A stretch of DNA of 64,000 nucleotides from Coleofasciculus sp. FACHB-T130 (GTDB lineage: Bacteria > Cyanobacteriota > Cyanobacteriia > Cyanobacteriales > FACHB-T130). The notes under the pieces are model-generated. The model was not told the DNA's origin and searched no databases. It saw nothing but the letters and a program-made list of their open reading frames with translations. Positions 54,713 through 63,007 of this stretch are shown piece after piece. Within the stretch, counting starts at the first letter, position 1; every line of letters starts with the position of its first letter. The DNA is taken from NCBI RefSeq assembly GCF_014695375.1, contig NZ_JACJOG010000006.1:186001-250000 (forward strand), written 5' to 3'. A program made the position numbers and the translations under genes.

Positions 54713-56830
54713 ATGGGCTTGTCAAGTGTTGCTGTTCAGCAGCGAGAAAAAGAAGAAGAGGCTCTAAGGTCTTTTATTGCCTGTAGCCTCATCGGTTCCC
54801 TAGCACTCCATATCGGAGTGCTGGCTACGAGCAATCGTTGGGTGAAAACATCTGACATCATTGCACAAGAGCCAATGGAAGTTGAGGTTGTCGATCCTGA
54901 GAGCCTTCAAGCCTTAGAACCGGAAGAAGAAACTTTAAAAGAAGAAACTCAACAAGAGAATACTCCATCAGTTGCTGCCGGAGATTCAGGTGTCTTAACT
55001 GGCTCTGGCAGTGCATCGGGAGAAGGCTCAGTTGCAGGTGGAGGCGGCGGTTCAGGTGGAGGCGGCGGTTCAGGTGGAGGCGGCGGCACACCGAATACGA
55101 CCTCTGCACCAGCATCTCAACCTGAAGTCGTAAAAACGCAGCCAGTGCAGCAGCCGCGCGTGGTCAATTTACCACCGTTCCGACCAGCTCAAACGCCCCA
55201 ACGAGTCGAGCAACGACTCGCTCCCGATCCAGTAACACCTGTCAAGCGTGAAGAACCCGTTGCCCAGAGGCCTAACCGCACTGAGGAACCAAATCTAACA
55301 AGTAGCTCGCAGCCGATTTCCCAGCCTAGATCGGTTGCCGTTGCGCCGTCTCGACAAAATGACCAGCCAGCAGCTCCAGCACAGGCAAGTTCCTCTCTCC
55401 AGCAACAAACATCTGAAAGATTTAGAGATTTGGTTAGAGGAATCAGTGGCTCCAGACAAACTCAAGAAAGTGCAGGAAATAGTGGCAGTCAAACTGATAA
55501 AAGCAGTGCTGTCGGCGGATCTACTGTTGCAAGCGGATTGGGAAGCCTGCTAGGCAGTGGTTCTGGGACGGGCAGTAGCACTCAAGGCTCAGGTACCGGC
55601 AATGGCTTGGGTACTGGCAATGGTTTGGGTAACGGCAGTGGCTCAGGTACCGGCAATGGCTCTGGTAGAGGCAATGGCTTGGGTACAGGTACAGGCAATG
55701 GTTCGGGCAATGGCTTGGGTACGGGTACAGGCAATGGTTCGGGCAATGGCTCAGGTACCGGCAATGGCTTGGGTACCGGCAATGGCTCAGGTACCGGCAA
55801 TGGCATCAGCAAAGAACCGGGAAGCGGAAGGGATGTAGCGATAGTTCCGGGAAATTTCAAACCGAGAACCGAGCCAAGAACTGAGCCAAGAGACAGGGAT
55901 GAAGAACGTCCTTCGAGGAGATCGGGATCGAGCCGAATCGGTTGCGTTAAATGTGACAAGCCCGACTATCCAAGCAATGCGAGACGGCAAGGCGTCGAAG
56001 GCGCATCCAAGGTCAGTGTTGATGTTGACGACAAAGGGAATGTCACCAATGTTCGGCTGTCGCGTTCCAGCGGTAACAGCGAACTTGATGAAGCTGCTGT
56101 GAGAGCGGCAAGAAATTGGAAGTTCAGTTCTTCTTCTGGTAGACGACAGGGGGTTGTGGCTTCTGTTGATTTTCAGCTAGAGGGATCGGAGCGATCGCGT
56201 CGTTCTCGCGAACGTCGTCGCACAGAATCGGCATCTTCCAGCCGTAGCTCGGAGTCATCGACTCCCCGGCGGCGGCGGCGTTTGGAAACAGCATCTTCTT
56301 CCACGAGTGCTTCGGAAACACGCCGGATTAGTCGGCGGCGGCGTTTGGAAACGGCTTCTTCTTCCACGAGTGCCTCGGAAACGCCGCGTCGTTCTCGGCG
56401 GAGGCGTCTGGAAACAGCATCTTCTTCCACAAGTGCCTCGGAAACACGCCGGATTAGTCGGCGACGGCGTCTGGAAACGGCTTCTTCTTCCACAAGTGCG
56501 TCGGAAACACGCCGGATTAGTCGGCGGAGGCGTCTGGAAACAGCATCTTCTTCCAGGAGTGCCTCAGAAACGCCGCGTCGTTCTCGGCGGCGGGTCGAAT
56601 CTGCGGCTGCCAGTCCGTCCCAGCAAGCCCCACGGGCACGGCGGCGGCGGGTGGAATCTGCCTCTAGTTCGACCTCTAGACCGTCACGGCAAGCCCCACG
56701 GGCGCGGCGGCAGCGGCGTCTGGAAGCCGGTTCAGCAAGTCAGGCACAACAAGCTCCACGGGCGCGGCGGCGGAGAGCTGCACCTTCCTCGGCAGAATCA
56801 TCGGGTTCAGCTACTACGAACAATGAATAA
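54713..56830 (+). CDS. tonB: TonB-family energy transducer with an unusual Arg/Ser-rich C-terminal tail
   Basis: A 705-residue protein anchored by one N-terminal helix (SLIGSLALHIGVLATS). A Glu-rich part, a natural Gly5-Ser linker, a Pro/Gln-rich stretch and a Gly-Asn-Ser/Thr tract (about 285-365) span the periplasm. The TonB C-terminal domain is at about 408-490: CVKCDKPDYPSNARRQGVEG holds the YP motif, then VRLSRSSGNSELDEAAVRAA. Usually TonB ends there, but here 215 more residues follow, dominated by RRRRLETASSS-type repeats and PRARRRR motifs. The tail is strongly basic with Ser-rich spacers. It sits between exbBD and a siderophore receptor, so the role in iron uptake is secure; the tail's role is not known. 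Confidence 0.88.
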   Translation: MGLSSVAVQQREKEEEALRSFIACSLIGSLALHIGVLATSNRWVKTSDIIAQEPMEVEVVDPESLQALEPEEETLKEETQQENTPSVAAGDSGVLTGSGSASGEGSVAGGGGGSGGGGGSGGGGGTPNTTSAPASQPEVVKTQPVQQPRVVNLPPFRPAQTPQRVEQRLAPDPVTPVKREEPVAQRPNRTEEPNLTSSSQPISQPRSVAVAPSRQNDQPAAPAQASSSLQQQTSERFRDLVRGISGSRQTQESAGNSGSQTDKSSAVGGSTVASGLGSLLGSGSGTGSSTQGSGTGNGLGTGNGLGNGSGSGTGNGSGRGNGLGTGTGNGSGNGLGTGTGNGSGNGSGTGNGLGTGNGSGTGNGISKEPGSGRDVAIVPGNFKPRTEPRTEPRDRDEERPSRRSGSSRIGCVKCDKPDYPSNARRQGVEGASKVSVDVDDKGNVTNVRLSRSSGNSELDEAAVRAARNWKFSSSSGRRQGVVASVDFQLEGSERSRRSRERRRTESASSSRSSESSTPRRRRRLETASSSTSASETRRISRRRRLETASSSTSASETPRRSRRRRLETASSSTSASETRRISRRRRLETASSSTSASETRRISRRRRLETASSSRSASETPRRSRRRVESAAASPSQQAPRARRRRVESASSSTSRPSRQAPRARRQRRLEAGSASQAQQAPRARRRRAAPSSAESSGSATTNNE
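55560..55812 (+). repeat. Gly-Asn-Ser/Thr repeat tract inside tonB
   Basis: Short units GGTACCGGCAATGG and relatives encode GTGNG, GLGTG and GNGSG runs. A low-complexity spacer, prone to length change by slippage or recombination. Confidence 0.85.
56270..56584 (+). repeat. Five 63-bp tandem repeats in the tonB tail
   Basis: Copies at 56270-56332, 56333-56395, 56396-56458, 56459-56521 and 56522-56584 each encode a 21-residue unit starting RRRRLETASSS. The ends alternate between two forms, ETRRIS (copies 1, 3 and 4) and ETPRRS (copies 2 and 5), suggesting growth by unequal exchange. Confidence 0.92.
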
Positions 56831-56906
56831 TTGCCTCTCAACCAGAGTGGGTATAGACTCTTGAACTGATTGTTGAATACCCAATCACTCGTCACTAAGT
56901 AGATTT

Positions 56907-57617
56907 ATGAACATCAAGACAGCGATCGCAATTTTAGGAGTTGTTATCGGAGTAGGTGGATTGACTCCTGTAGTTCGTGCCCAAACTAAACCATCCCCCA
57001 CTCCTACCAGTCCTCAAATCAAACCATCCCCCGCTCCTACTAGTCCCCAAATTAAACCGTCTGCTCCTACCAGTCCTCAAATTAAACCGCCTGCGTCTAC
57101 CAGTCCTCAAATTAAACCACCTGCTCCCAGCAGTCCCCGCATCCAAGGGAATCCTGAGGCGCTGCTCCAACAGGGTTTGGACAAACTTGATGCGGGAGAC
57201 TACAAGGCAGCCGTCGATCTGTTGTCGAAGGTGCTGGAGGTGAATCCCAATGAAACGGAAGCTTACTACAACCGAGCCGTAGCTCTTGTTGAACTAGAAG
57301 ACTACGAGAAAGCGATCGCTGATTACAGCAAAGTGCTGCAACTCGATCCCAAGGATGATGAAGCTTACTTGAATCGAGCACTGGCTCGTACCGAGTTAGA
57401 AGACGACGCCGGAGCGATCGCTGATTACAGCGAAGTTATCAAACTCAAGCCCGATCAAGCAGAAGCTTACTATCAGCGAGGAATCGCCTATGCCGAGCTA
57501 GAGGAAGACCAGAAAGCGATTGATGACCTTCAGAAAGCCTCTGAACTCTACGCCGAGCAAGGTAAGCCAAGTGAGTCTAAAGAAGCACTAGCGCTAATCA
57601 AAAAACTTCAGCCGTAG
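56907..57617 (+). CDS. Secreted TPR-repeat protein
   Basis: A 236-residue protein with signal peptide (AILGVVIGVGGLTPVVRAQ). A Pro-rich stretch of five TSPQIKP-like units follows (about 27-78). Then come three to four tetratricopeptide repeats (about 82-215: GLDKLDAGDYKAAVDLLSKV, YYNRAVALVELEDYEKAIAD, and two more). TPRs mediate protein binding; the Pro-rich spacer would let it reach partners in the periplasm. It lies between tonB and the receptor gene and ends at a strong hairpin, so it probably shares the tonB transcript. Confidence 0.85.
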   Translation: MNIKTAIAILGVVIGVGGLTPVVRAQTKPSPTPTSPQIKPSPAPTSPQIKPSAPTSPQIKPPASTSPQIKPPAPSSPRIQGNPEALLQQGLDKLDAGDYKAAVDLLSKVLEVNPNETEAYYNRAVALVELEDYEKAIADYSKVLQLDPKDDEAYLNRALARTELEDDAGAIADYSEVIKLKPDQAEAYYQRGIAYAELEEDQKAIDDLQKASELYAEQGKPSESKEALALIKKLQP

Positions 57618-57624
57618 CTTGAAT

Positions 57625-57655
57625 CTGAGGGGCTGAGCGAAGCTCAGCCCCTCAG
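57625..57655 (+). terminator. Strong terminator after the TPR gene
   Basis: A perfect 14-bp stem CTGAGGGGCTGAGC (57625-57638) / GCTCAGCCCCTCAG (57642-57655) with a GAA loop and a CATTTTATT tail, starting 8 bp after the stop. Confidence 0.85.
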
Positions 57656-58082
57656 CATTTTATTGAATTTGATTGATGATTTGACCCGCGCCGCCGCTTC
57701 AGCCGCTGCTAGGCGCGTAGGGTTTTTTGCGGCTTTTTCGAGATAGCTAGCTTCGCGTGTAGAGTTCAGCGAGTGTATTGGCTGCGATCGCCCTCGTGAT
57801 TTCTCTAAGACTCAATATTTTGTAGCCATCGGATCTATTAACAAGGCGAAAAGCCATCGTTCTCCACTCTAAACCAGCCTGCTGGTGGATTAAATTCACC
57901 TTTCTTGAATAACTTTCTTAATTAGAGAAAACGCTATAAAAGTGTTTTCTCAATTATTCGATTGCTCGACTTCTTTAAACATTGGTTAAAGAAGTTAGGC
58001 TCGATCAAACCCTGAATAATAAACGCCCAAAACAAGCCATTTGTCAATCTTTCTCTCAGGCGATGCCTTTAAATATTTCCAC
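57656..58082. other. Intergenic region with two consecutive hairpins upstream of the receptor gene
   Basis: GAGAAAAC (57925-57932) pairs with GTTTTCTC (57944-57951), and ACTTCTTTAA (57969-57978) pairs perfectly with TTAAAGAAGT (57986-57995). No gene is supported. They lie upstream of the predicted promoter, so they may be protein-binding sites or part of a small RNA rather than a leader. Confidence 0.45.
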
Positions 58083-58110
58083 TTGACTTTTGCCTAGGCG
58101 TCGTTTTATC
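58083..58110 (+). promoter_or_regulatory. Promoter of the TonB-dependent receptor gene
   Basis: TTGACT (58083-58088), 16-bp spacer, TTTATC (58105-58110). The TGATAAT Fur-like motif follows immediately, where a repressor would block initiation. Confidence 0.4.
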
Positions 58111-58123
58111 TTAACCACACTAA

Positions 58124-58142
58124 TGATAATTACTTGCAATAA
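58124..58142. promoter_or_regulatory. Fur-box-like site upstream of the receptor gene
   Basis: TGATAAT-T-ACTTGCA (58124-58138): the left half matches the 7-1-7 Fur consensus exactly and the right half partly. It overlaps the motif shared with tonB (58128-58142). Confidence 0.5.
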
Positions 58143-58199
58143 AAAATCAGGCTTGTTAACCAAGACCTGGGTGCATAAATTTAGGTGTGTGGAGACGGC

Positions 58200-60743
58200 A
58201 TGAAACTACAGCAATTACTTCCTGGCTTGTTAATCGCAGGCTCAGTTGTCATGACGGTAGCTCAGCCAGTAAGGGCTGAGGTCGTACAAGTAACCGGCGT
58301 GCAACTCAACTCAACGCCCGACGGCTTGCAGGTGATTTTGCAGACGACGAATGGAGCAGCGCCCCAAGTGGTCACATCTAGCTATGACCAAACCCTGCTC
58401 ATCGACCTGCTCAACGCCCAGCTAAGCCTTCCAGAAGGGGATACGTTTACTCAAGACAACCCAGCTTTCGGCATAACTTCTGTAACCGTAAACCGCTTGT
58501 ATGGCAACAGTGTCCGGGTAACGATCAAAGGCGTCGCAGAACTGCCAATCGCAGAGGTCGTGCCGAGTCCGCAGGGAGTGGTACTCAGCTTAACAACCGC
58601 CTCCGAAACCGCTGAGGCTCCCCCTAGCCAAGAAACACCAGAGACGACTGATTCTGAGCCTTCTGAGTCGCCCCAGACGCCCTCCGAGGGTGAGCCTTCT
58701 GACGAAACCCAACCAGACACTGACGCTCCAGTTGAAGAGCCAGAAGAAATTGAACTGGTAGTGACAGGTCAGCAAGAAGGCGGATATAGAGTTATCGAGG
58801 CCACAACCGCCACGCGCACCGATACACCATTGCGCGACGTTCCTCAGGCCATTCAGGTTGTTCCTCAGCAGGTGATTGAGGATCAACAAGTAGTACGGAT
58901 CACAGAAGCTGCACGCAACGTCAGCGGCGTTGTGCGAAGCGAGGGCTATGGAGGTGCTACTGATAACTACACCATCCGGGGATTTGCCATCTCCAGTAAC
59001 CTGAGAAATGGTTTCAGCGATGGCGGTTTTTACTCATTAACGGATGTCGCCAGTATCGAACGAGTCGAAGTTCTCAAAGGGCCAGCTTCGGTACTTTATG
59101 GTCAGATTGAACCGGGTGGTGTCGTGAATTACATCACCAAGCAACCGCTGAGCGAACCTTATTATGCCGCTTCATTTACGGCTGGAAGTTACGACTTCTA
59201 TCGCCCATCAATAGATATTTCTGGCCCCCTCGATCCTGACAAAACTGTATTGTATCGATTGAATGTTGCCTATGAAAATTCGGGTAGTTTTAGAGATTTT
59301 GTAGACAGCGAGCTTTTCGTGGTTGCACCTGTCTTGAGCTTCAAGATTACCGATAAAACTACCTTAACCCTGGAGTATGAATACCTGGATCTCGATCGAA
59401 CTTTCGACCGAGCCTTTCCACCGCTAACAGCGATGTTTGATCTTCCCATTAGTCGTTATCTAGGAGAACCCAACGACAGTTACAACCATAGAAGCCATAA
59501 AGCTAGTTATGTTCTGGATCATCGTTTTAGCGAAAATTGGCGGCTCCGGAATGCCTTTTCAGCTCAAATCGTTGATACAGAGCGTAAAAATGTCCAAGCA
59601 CGTACCTTCCAATTAGAGGGAGATGGACGCACCCTACGGCGAAGATATAATGACTCTGACGAAAATAGAGAAGATTATTCTCTGCAAACAGACTTGGTAG
59701 GCAAATTTAATACTGGCTCGATTAATCATCAACTTCTCATTGGGCTTGAGTTAAGTAAAATTAGAAATGGTTACACATTACGCAGAGCAAATTTCCCTTC
59801 AATTGATATTTACAATCCAGTTTACGGGTTTCCTCGTCCAACCAGTTTTGGTGACGCCTTTGGCAGAGAAGAAAACACTAATACGTTAGGTATCTATGTA
59901 CAAGACCAGATGACATTGTTGCCAAACCTGAAATTACTGATTGGCGGTCGATTTGATTCTGTCGATCTTGACATCGAAGATGTTGCAGACGCTTTGAATG
60001 GAAGCGAAGCTGAAAAATCCAGCCGTTACTTTGAAGCCTTTTCACCCCGCGTTGGAATTGTTTATCAGCCGATAGAACCAATTTCACTCTATGCCAGTTA
60101 CAGCCGCTCTTTTAGACCAAATATCTTTGCTTTTACGTCGAACGGACAGCTAATAGAGCCAGAAAAAGGTACCCAATACGAGGCAGGAATTAAAGGTGAA
60201 TTCTTAGATGGCAGATTATCTACGACGCTGGCAGCTTACCAGATAACCAAGACAAACGTTGCCACGACAGATCCCAATGATACTGATTTCTCAATTGCAG
60301 CGGGAGAAGTGAAGAGCCGAGGCATCGAATTGGATGTGAGGGGAGAAATTGCACCCGGTTGGAATGTTATTGCATCTTATGCCCATATGGATGCTTTTGT
60401 TAGCAAAGATGAGACCATTCCTGAAGGGGACGAATTGGTTAATGCGCCAAATAATACCGCTAGCTTGTGGATGACTTATGAATTTCAAAGAGGTGCTTTG
60501 CAAGGGTTAGGTTTTGGAGCTGGACTATATTTCGTGGGTGCGCGGGAAGCGGAGCTTCCAAATACCATCGAAATCCCTTCGTATTTGAGAACTGATGCCG
60601 CTATCTTCTATCGGCGGAACAATTACCGCGCTGCTCTGAATATCAAGAATCTCTTTGATATCAAATATTACGATTCTCAAGGCTTCTTAGTTTACCCCGG
60701 AGCGCCTTTAACTTTGTTGGGGACATTTGGGGTGGAATTTTGA
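58200..60743 (+). CDS. TonB-dependent siderophore receptor with N-terminal AMIN domain
   Basis: A frame extension to GTG 58185 exists, but ATG 58200, with GGAG five bases upstream and a clean signal peptide (MKLQQLLPGLLIAGSVVM...), is the start (847 residues). Residues about 27-125 form an AMIN domain, usually a peptidoglycan- or envelope-localising module. An acidic Pro/Glu linker follows. The TonB-box candidate is IELVVTG (about 183-189). The plug covers about 200-320 (DVPQAIQVVPQQVIED, YTIRGF, VEVLKGPASVLYGQIEPGGV) and the 22-stranded barrel runs to the C-terminal Phe. It imports a ferric siderophore across the outer membrane. It follows the exbBD-tonB genes. Confidence 0.95.
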   Translation: MKLQQLLPGLLIAGSVVMTVAQPVRAEVVQVTGVQLNSTPDGLQVILQTTNGAAPQVVTSSYDQTLLIDLLNAQLSLPEGDTFTQDNPAFGITSVTVNRLYGNSVRVTIKGVAELPIAEVVPSPQGVVLSLTTASETAEAPPSQETPETTDSEPSESPQTPSEGEPSDETQPDTDAPVEEPEEIELVVTGQQEGGYRVIEATTATRTDTPLRDVPQAIQVVPQQVIEDQQVVRITEAARNVSGVVRSEGYGGATDNYTIRGFAISSNLRNGFSDGGFYSLTDVASIERVEVLKGPASVLYGQIEPGGVVNYITKQPLSEPYYAASFTAGSYDFYRPSIDISGPLDPDKTVLYRLNVAYENSGSFRDFVDSELFVVAPVLSFKITDKTTLTLEYEYLDLDRTFDRAFPPLTAMFDLPISRYLGEPNDSYNHRSHKASYVLDHRFSENWRLRNAFSAQIVDTERKNVQARTFQLEGDGRTLRRRYNDSDENREDYSLQTDLVGKFNTGSINHQLLIGLELSKIRNGYTLRRANFPSIDIYNPVYGFPRPTSFGDAFGREENTNTLGIYVQDQMTLLPNLKLLIGGRFDSVDLDIEDVADALNGSEAEKSSRYFEAFSPRVGIVYQPIEPISLYASYSRSFRPNIFAFTSNGQLIEPEKGTQYEAGIKGEFLDGRLSTTLAAYQITKTNVATTDPNDTDFSIAAGEVKSRGIELDVRGEIAPGWNVIASYAHMDAFVSKDETIPEGDELVNAPNNTASLWMTYEFQRGALQGLGFGAGLYFVGAREAELPNTIEIPSYLRTDAAIFYRRNNYRAALNIKNLFDIKYYDSQGFLVYPGAPLTLLGTFGVEF

Positions 60744-60804
60744 TGTTTTAGGCTCTGGCTAAGCGGTTAATCTGGTATCCTCAACGCCATTCTGGTTAAA
60801 GCTC

Positions 60805-60927
60805 AATACTTTTCGATGAGTAAGTTTCATCGCTCAGAGATCCTCCCAACCCCCTTTTTTGAGGGGGACTATGTTTCTCTATTTGTTCAGCTCTATTTGA
60901 GAGGAACTAGCCTTACTGAAAAGTATT
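60805..60927. repeat. MITE-like element with 10-bp terminal inverted repeats
   Basis: AATACTTTTC (60805-60814) and GAAAAGTATT (60918-60927) are perfect inverted ends of a 123-bp segment. Inside is a CCCCCT/AGGGGG hairpin (60850-60855, 60862-60867). The segment has no coding capacity and separates the receptor from the PepSY gene. No clear target duplication flanks it. Confidence 0.4.
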
Positions 60928-60982
60928 AGATTAAACCCGCCCTGAGGAAGCCAGAAGACAAAATTCAAAGGAAGTCTTGCTG

Positions 60983-62170
60983 ATGAAATTACGCAAACTT
61001 GCATTGATACTGCACCGCTATGTGGGTGTAATATTCGGTCTTCTGATACTTGTAATCGGATTGACGGGAAGCGCTTTAGTCTTTCACGAAGAGATCGAGC
61101 GCGCTCTCAATTCTCATTTACATCAGGTTGCTCTGCAAGGCGAATCGGCTTCTGAGAGCCTGCGCGATCGCATATCCCCAGATTCAGCTTTACAGATCGT
61201 CCGCTCAGCCTATCCAGACTTGACGCTGTCTTATATCGATCTGCCGCGAAAGCCAGACTCGGTATACACGGTGGGGATGGAATCAAAGAAGGATGAGTTT
61301 ATCTACGCTTACGTTAACCCCTACACTGGAGCGATCCTCGGCACACAACAGTGGGGACGCACGTTGATGACTTTCGTGTATGACATCCACTTCTCTCTTC
61401 TCGCTGGCAAGGTTGGCGAGAAAGTCGTTGGGATTTGTGGCTTGTTGCTGTTGCTGCTGAGCGTCTCTGGGATGATTTTATGGTCTGGTTGGAGAAGGCT
61501 CCTTTCCGGCTTCCAGATCAGGTGGCAAGCTCCCTGGCAGCTGGTCAACTATGACCTCCATAAGGTCGGGGGTATCGTGTCTGCTGTGTTTCTGCTCCTG
61601 ATTGCTTCCACAGGAGCCGCAATGATTTTTCACGCGGAAACCGAGCCAGCAGTCTACTGGCTAACACAGACGCCACAACCTACTCCCTTAACGTCCACAC
61701 CTCAAGTGGGCAAGTCACCTTTGACACTCAAAGAAATTTTGCCCAAAGCTGATGCGGCGTTGCCAGAAGGCAAAACCACCTTCATTTCTCTTGCTAGTAA
61801 ACCGGATGGAATCGTCAGGGTCACGAAGAAATTGCCCCAGGAAATCCGCCCAGATGGTCGTAGCCGTGTCTATCTCGACCAGTACAGCGGGAAGGTCTTG
61901 CGGGTGGAAAATGCGCTGACAGTACCTTTAGGAACCCGGATTATGAATGAGCTGTTTACTTTGCACATTGGGATTTATGGTGGGCTGGGAATGCGGATTT
62001 TGTATGTGTTCGTTGGCTTGACCCCCACCGTTCTATTTATCACTGGCTTTGTGATGTGGCGACAGCGCCAGTGGGCGATCGCTCGTCGTCAAGAAGCGAT
62101 CCGTCAGAGTCAGGGAATCCCAGAACCTCGCCCGAAAATCTACCCGACAACTGAAGTGCCTTGGATTTGA
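60983..62170 (+). CDS. PepSY-associated membrane protein of iron uptake
   Basis: 395 residues from ATG 60983, which has AAGGAAG nearby; a TTG at 60977 is less likely. About four membrane helices: YVGVIFGLLILVIGLTGSALVF, VVGICGLLLLLLSVSGMILW, VGGIVSAVFLLLIASTGAAM and ILYVFVGLTPTVLFITGFVM. Periplasmic PepSY-type stretches lie between helices 1 and 2 and 3 and 4 (VNPYTGAILG; LDQYSGKVLRV). His residues in LHRYVG, FHEEIE, DIHFSLL and LHKVGG could bind haem. Family members often accompany siderophore receptors and some reduce ferric siderophores. Its place after the receptor supports this. Confidence 0.88.
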   Translation: MKLRKLALILHRYVGVIFGLLILVIGLTGSALVFHEEIERALNSHLHQVALQGESASESLRDRISPDSALQIVRSAYPDLTLSYIDLPRKPDSVYTVGMESKKDEFIYAYVNPYTGAILGTQQWGRTLMTFVYDIHFSLLAGKVGEKVVGICGLLLLLLSVSGMILWSGWRRLLSGFQIRWQAPWQLVNYDLHKVGGIVSAVFLLLIASTGAAMIFHAETEPAVYWLTQTPQPTPLTSTPQVGKSPLTLKEILPKADAALPEGKTTFISLASKPDGIVRVTKKLPQEIRPDGRSRVYLDQYSGKVLRVENALTVPLGTRIMNELFTLHIGIYGGLGMRILYVFVGLTPTVLFITGFVMWRQRQWAIARRQEAIRQSQGIPEPRPKIYPTTEVPWI

Positions 62171-62221
62171 GGCGGGTGGCAAAGTTTATCTTAATCTATC
62201 TTCTATCTTAAAAATTGATAC

Positions 62222-63007
62222 TTAGCGGTGGCGGTTCTGTCCGCCTAGCATGGCAGGGGTAGCATGAGCAGGGAGCGGTTTGGAATCGTTCTCAATTATT
62301 GAGGCAACTGGTTCTGCTCCCTTAAGAATCTCTGGATTGAACCGATAGCCCACGTTGCGGACAGTTTGAATCATGCTGGGTTGTCGAGGATCGGTTTCAA
62401 TTTTCTTGCGTAGGGAGAGGACGTGAGTATCAATGGTGCGTGGATTATCGATAGCGTCAGGCCAAGCGCGGCGCAGTAGTTCGGAACGGCTCAGCGCTAC
62501 TCCTCCAGCCTGTGCCAGAACGTAAAGCAGGCTGAACTCTTGGGGCGTCAGGTCAATGAATTCTTCTTTGAAGCGGACGCGGCGCTGCACTAAGTCTATT
62601 TTTAGGTCGCCATAATCTAGGGATATCGGTGCGGCTGTGACGCGAACGCGGCGAACTAGCGCCTCAACCCGCGCCATAAATTCTTGCATCCCAAATGGCT
62701 TGGTCAAATAATCGTCGGCTCCCGCTTTTAACCCAGCGACAATATCGGCTTCCATACTGCGGGCGGACAGCATCAAGATGAGTACCTGTCCCTGTTGATG
62801 AAGCCATCGGCAAAATTCAATTCCATCGCCATCTGGCAGGTCGGAATCAAGGATTACGAGTGCGGGTTGGCGAGTATAAAACGTTTCTCTACCTTGATGA
62901 ACGCCAGCGGATTGACACACCCAGTAGCTTGCTTGCTGTAAGTGCCAGCCCAGTAGCGATCGCAGGTGCGGGTTCCCCTCGATGATCTGAATGCAAATCG
63001 ATCCCAC
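62222..63007 (-). CDS. OmpR/PhoB-type response regulator with an incomplete acidic pocket
   Basis: A 261-residue regulator starting at GTG 63007. Receiver domain 1-118: the phosphoacceptor is Asp54 in VILDSDLPDGDG, and the Lys is in DDYLTKPFG. The acidic pair usually seen near residue 10 is replaced by Glu-Gly (IQIIEGNPHL), so Mg2+ binding may be altered. The winged-helix DNA-binding domain is at about 128-228 (LTPQEFSLLYVLAQ, RTIDTHVLSLRKKIE, TVRNVGYRF). A tail of 30 residues follows. It converges with the PepSY gene and no sensor kinase is nearby. It may control the iron genes; that is inference from position only. Confidence 0.9.
   Translation of the reverse strand: MGSICIQIIEGNPHLRSLLGWHLQQASYWVCQSAGVHQGRETFYTRQPALVILDSDLPDGDGIEFCRWLHQQGQVLILMLSARSMEADIVAGLKAGADDYLTKPFGMQEFMARVEALVRRVRVTAAPISLDYGDLKIDLVQRRVRFKEEFIDLTPQEFSLLYVLAQAGGVALSRSELLRRAWPDAIDNPRTIDTHVLSLRKKIETDPRQPSMIQTVRNVGYRFNPEILKGAEPVASIIENDSKPLPAHATPAMLGGQNRHR

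Noticed and set aside
55035-55088. Gly5-Ser linker repeated three times, which looks like an engineered linker
   Set aside because: It is in frame within a natural tonB gene, flanked by normal TonB sequence, and glycine-rich spacers occur in TonB proteins. No vector or tag sequence is near.
55582-55959. 125-codon minus-strand frame with LPVPEPLP repeats
   Set aside because: It is the reverse reading of the Gly-Asn repeat in tonB, a low-complexity artefact.
56270-56584. Regular 63-bp repeats considered as a CRISPR array
   Set aside because: The repeats are contiguous without spacers and keep one reading frame that codes for protein; no cas gene is present.
56307-56864. 185-codon frame shifted inside the tonB tail
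   Set aside because: It comes from the Arg/Ser repeat in another frame and overlaps the tonB coding sequence entirely at its start; no ribosome-binding site.
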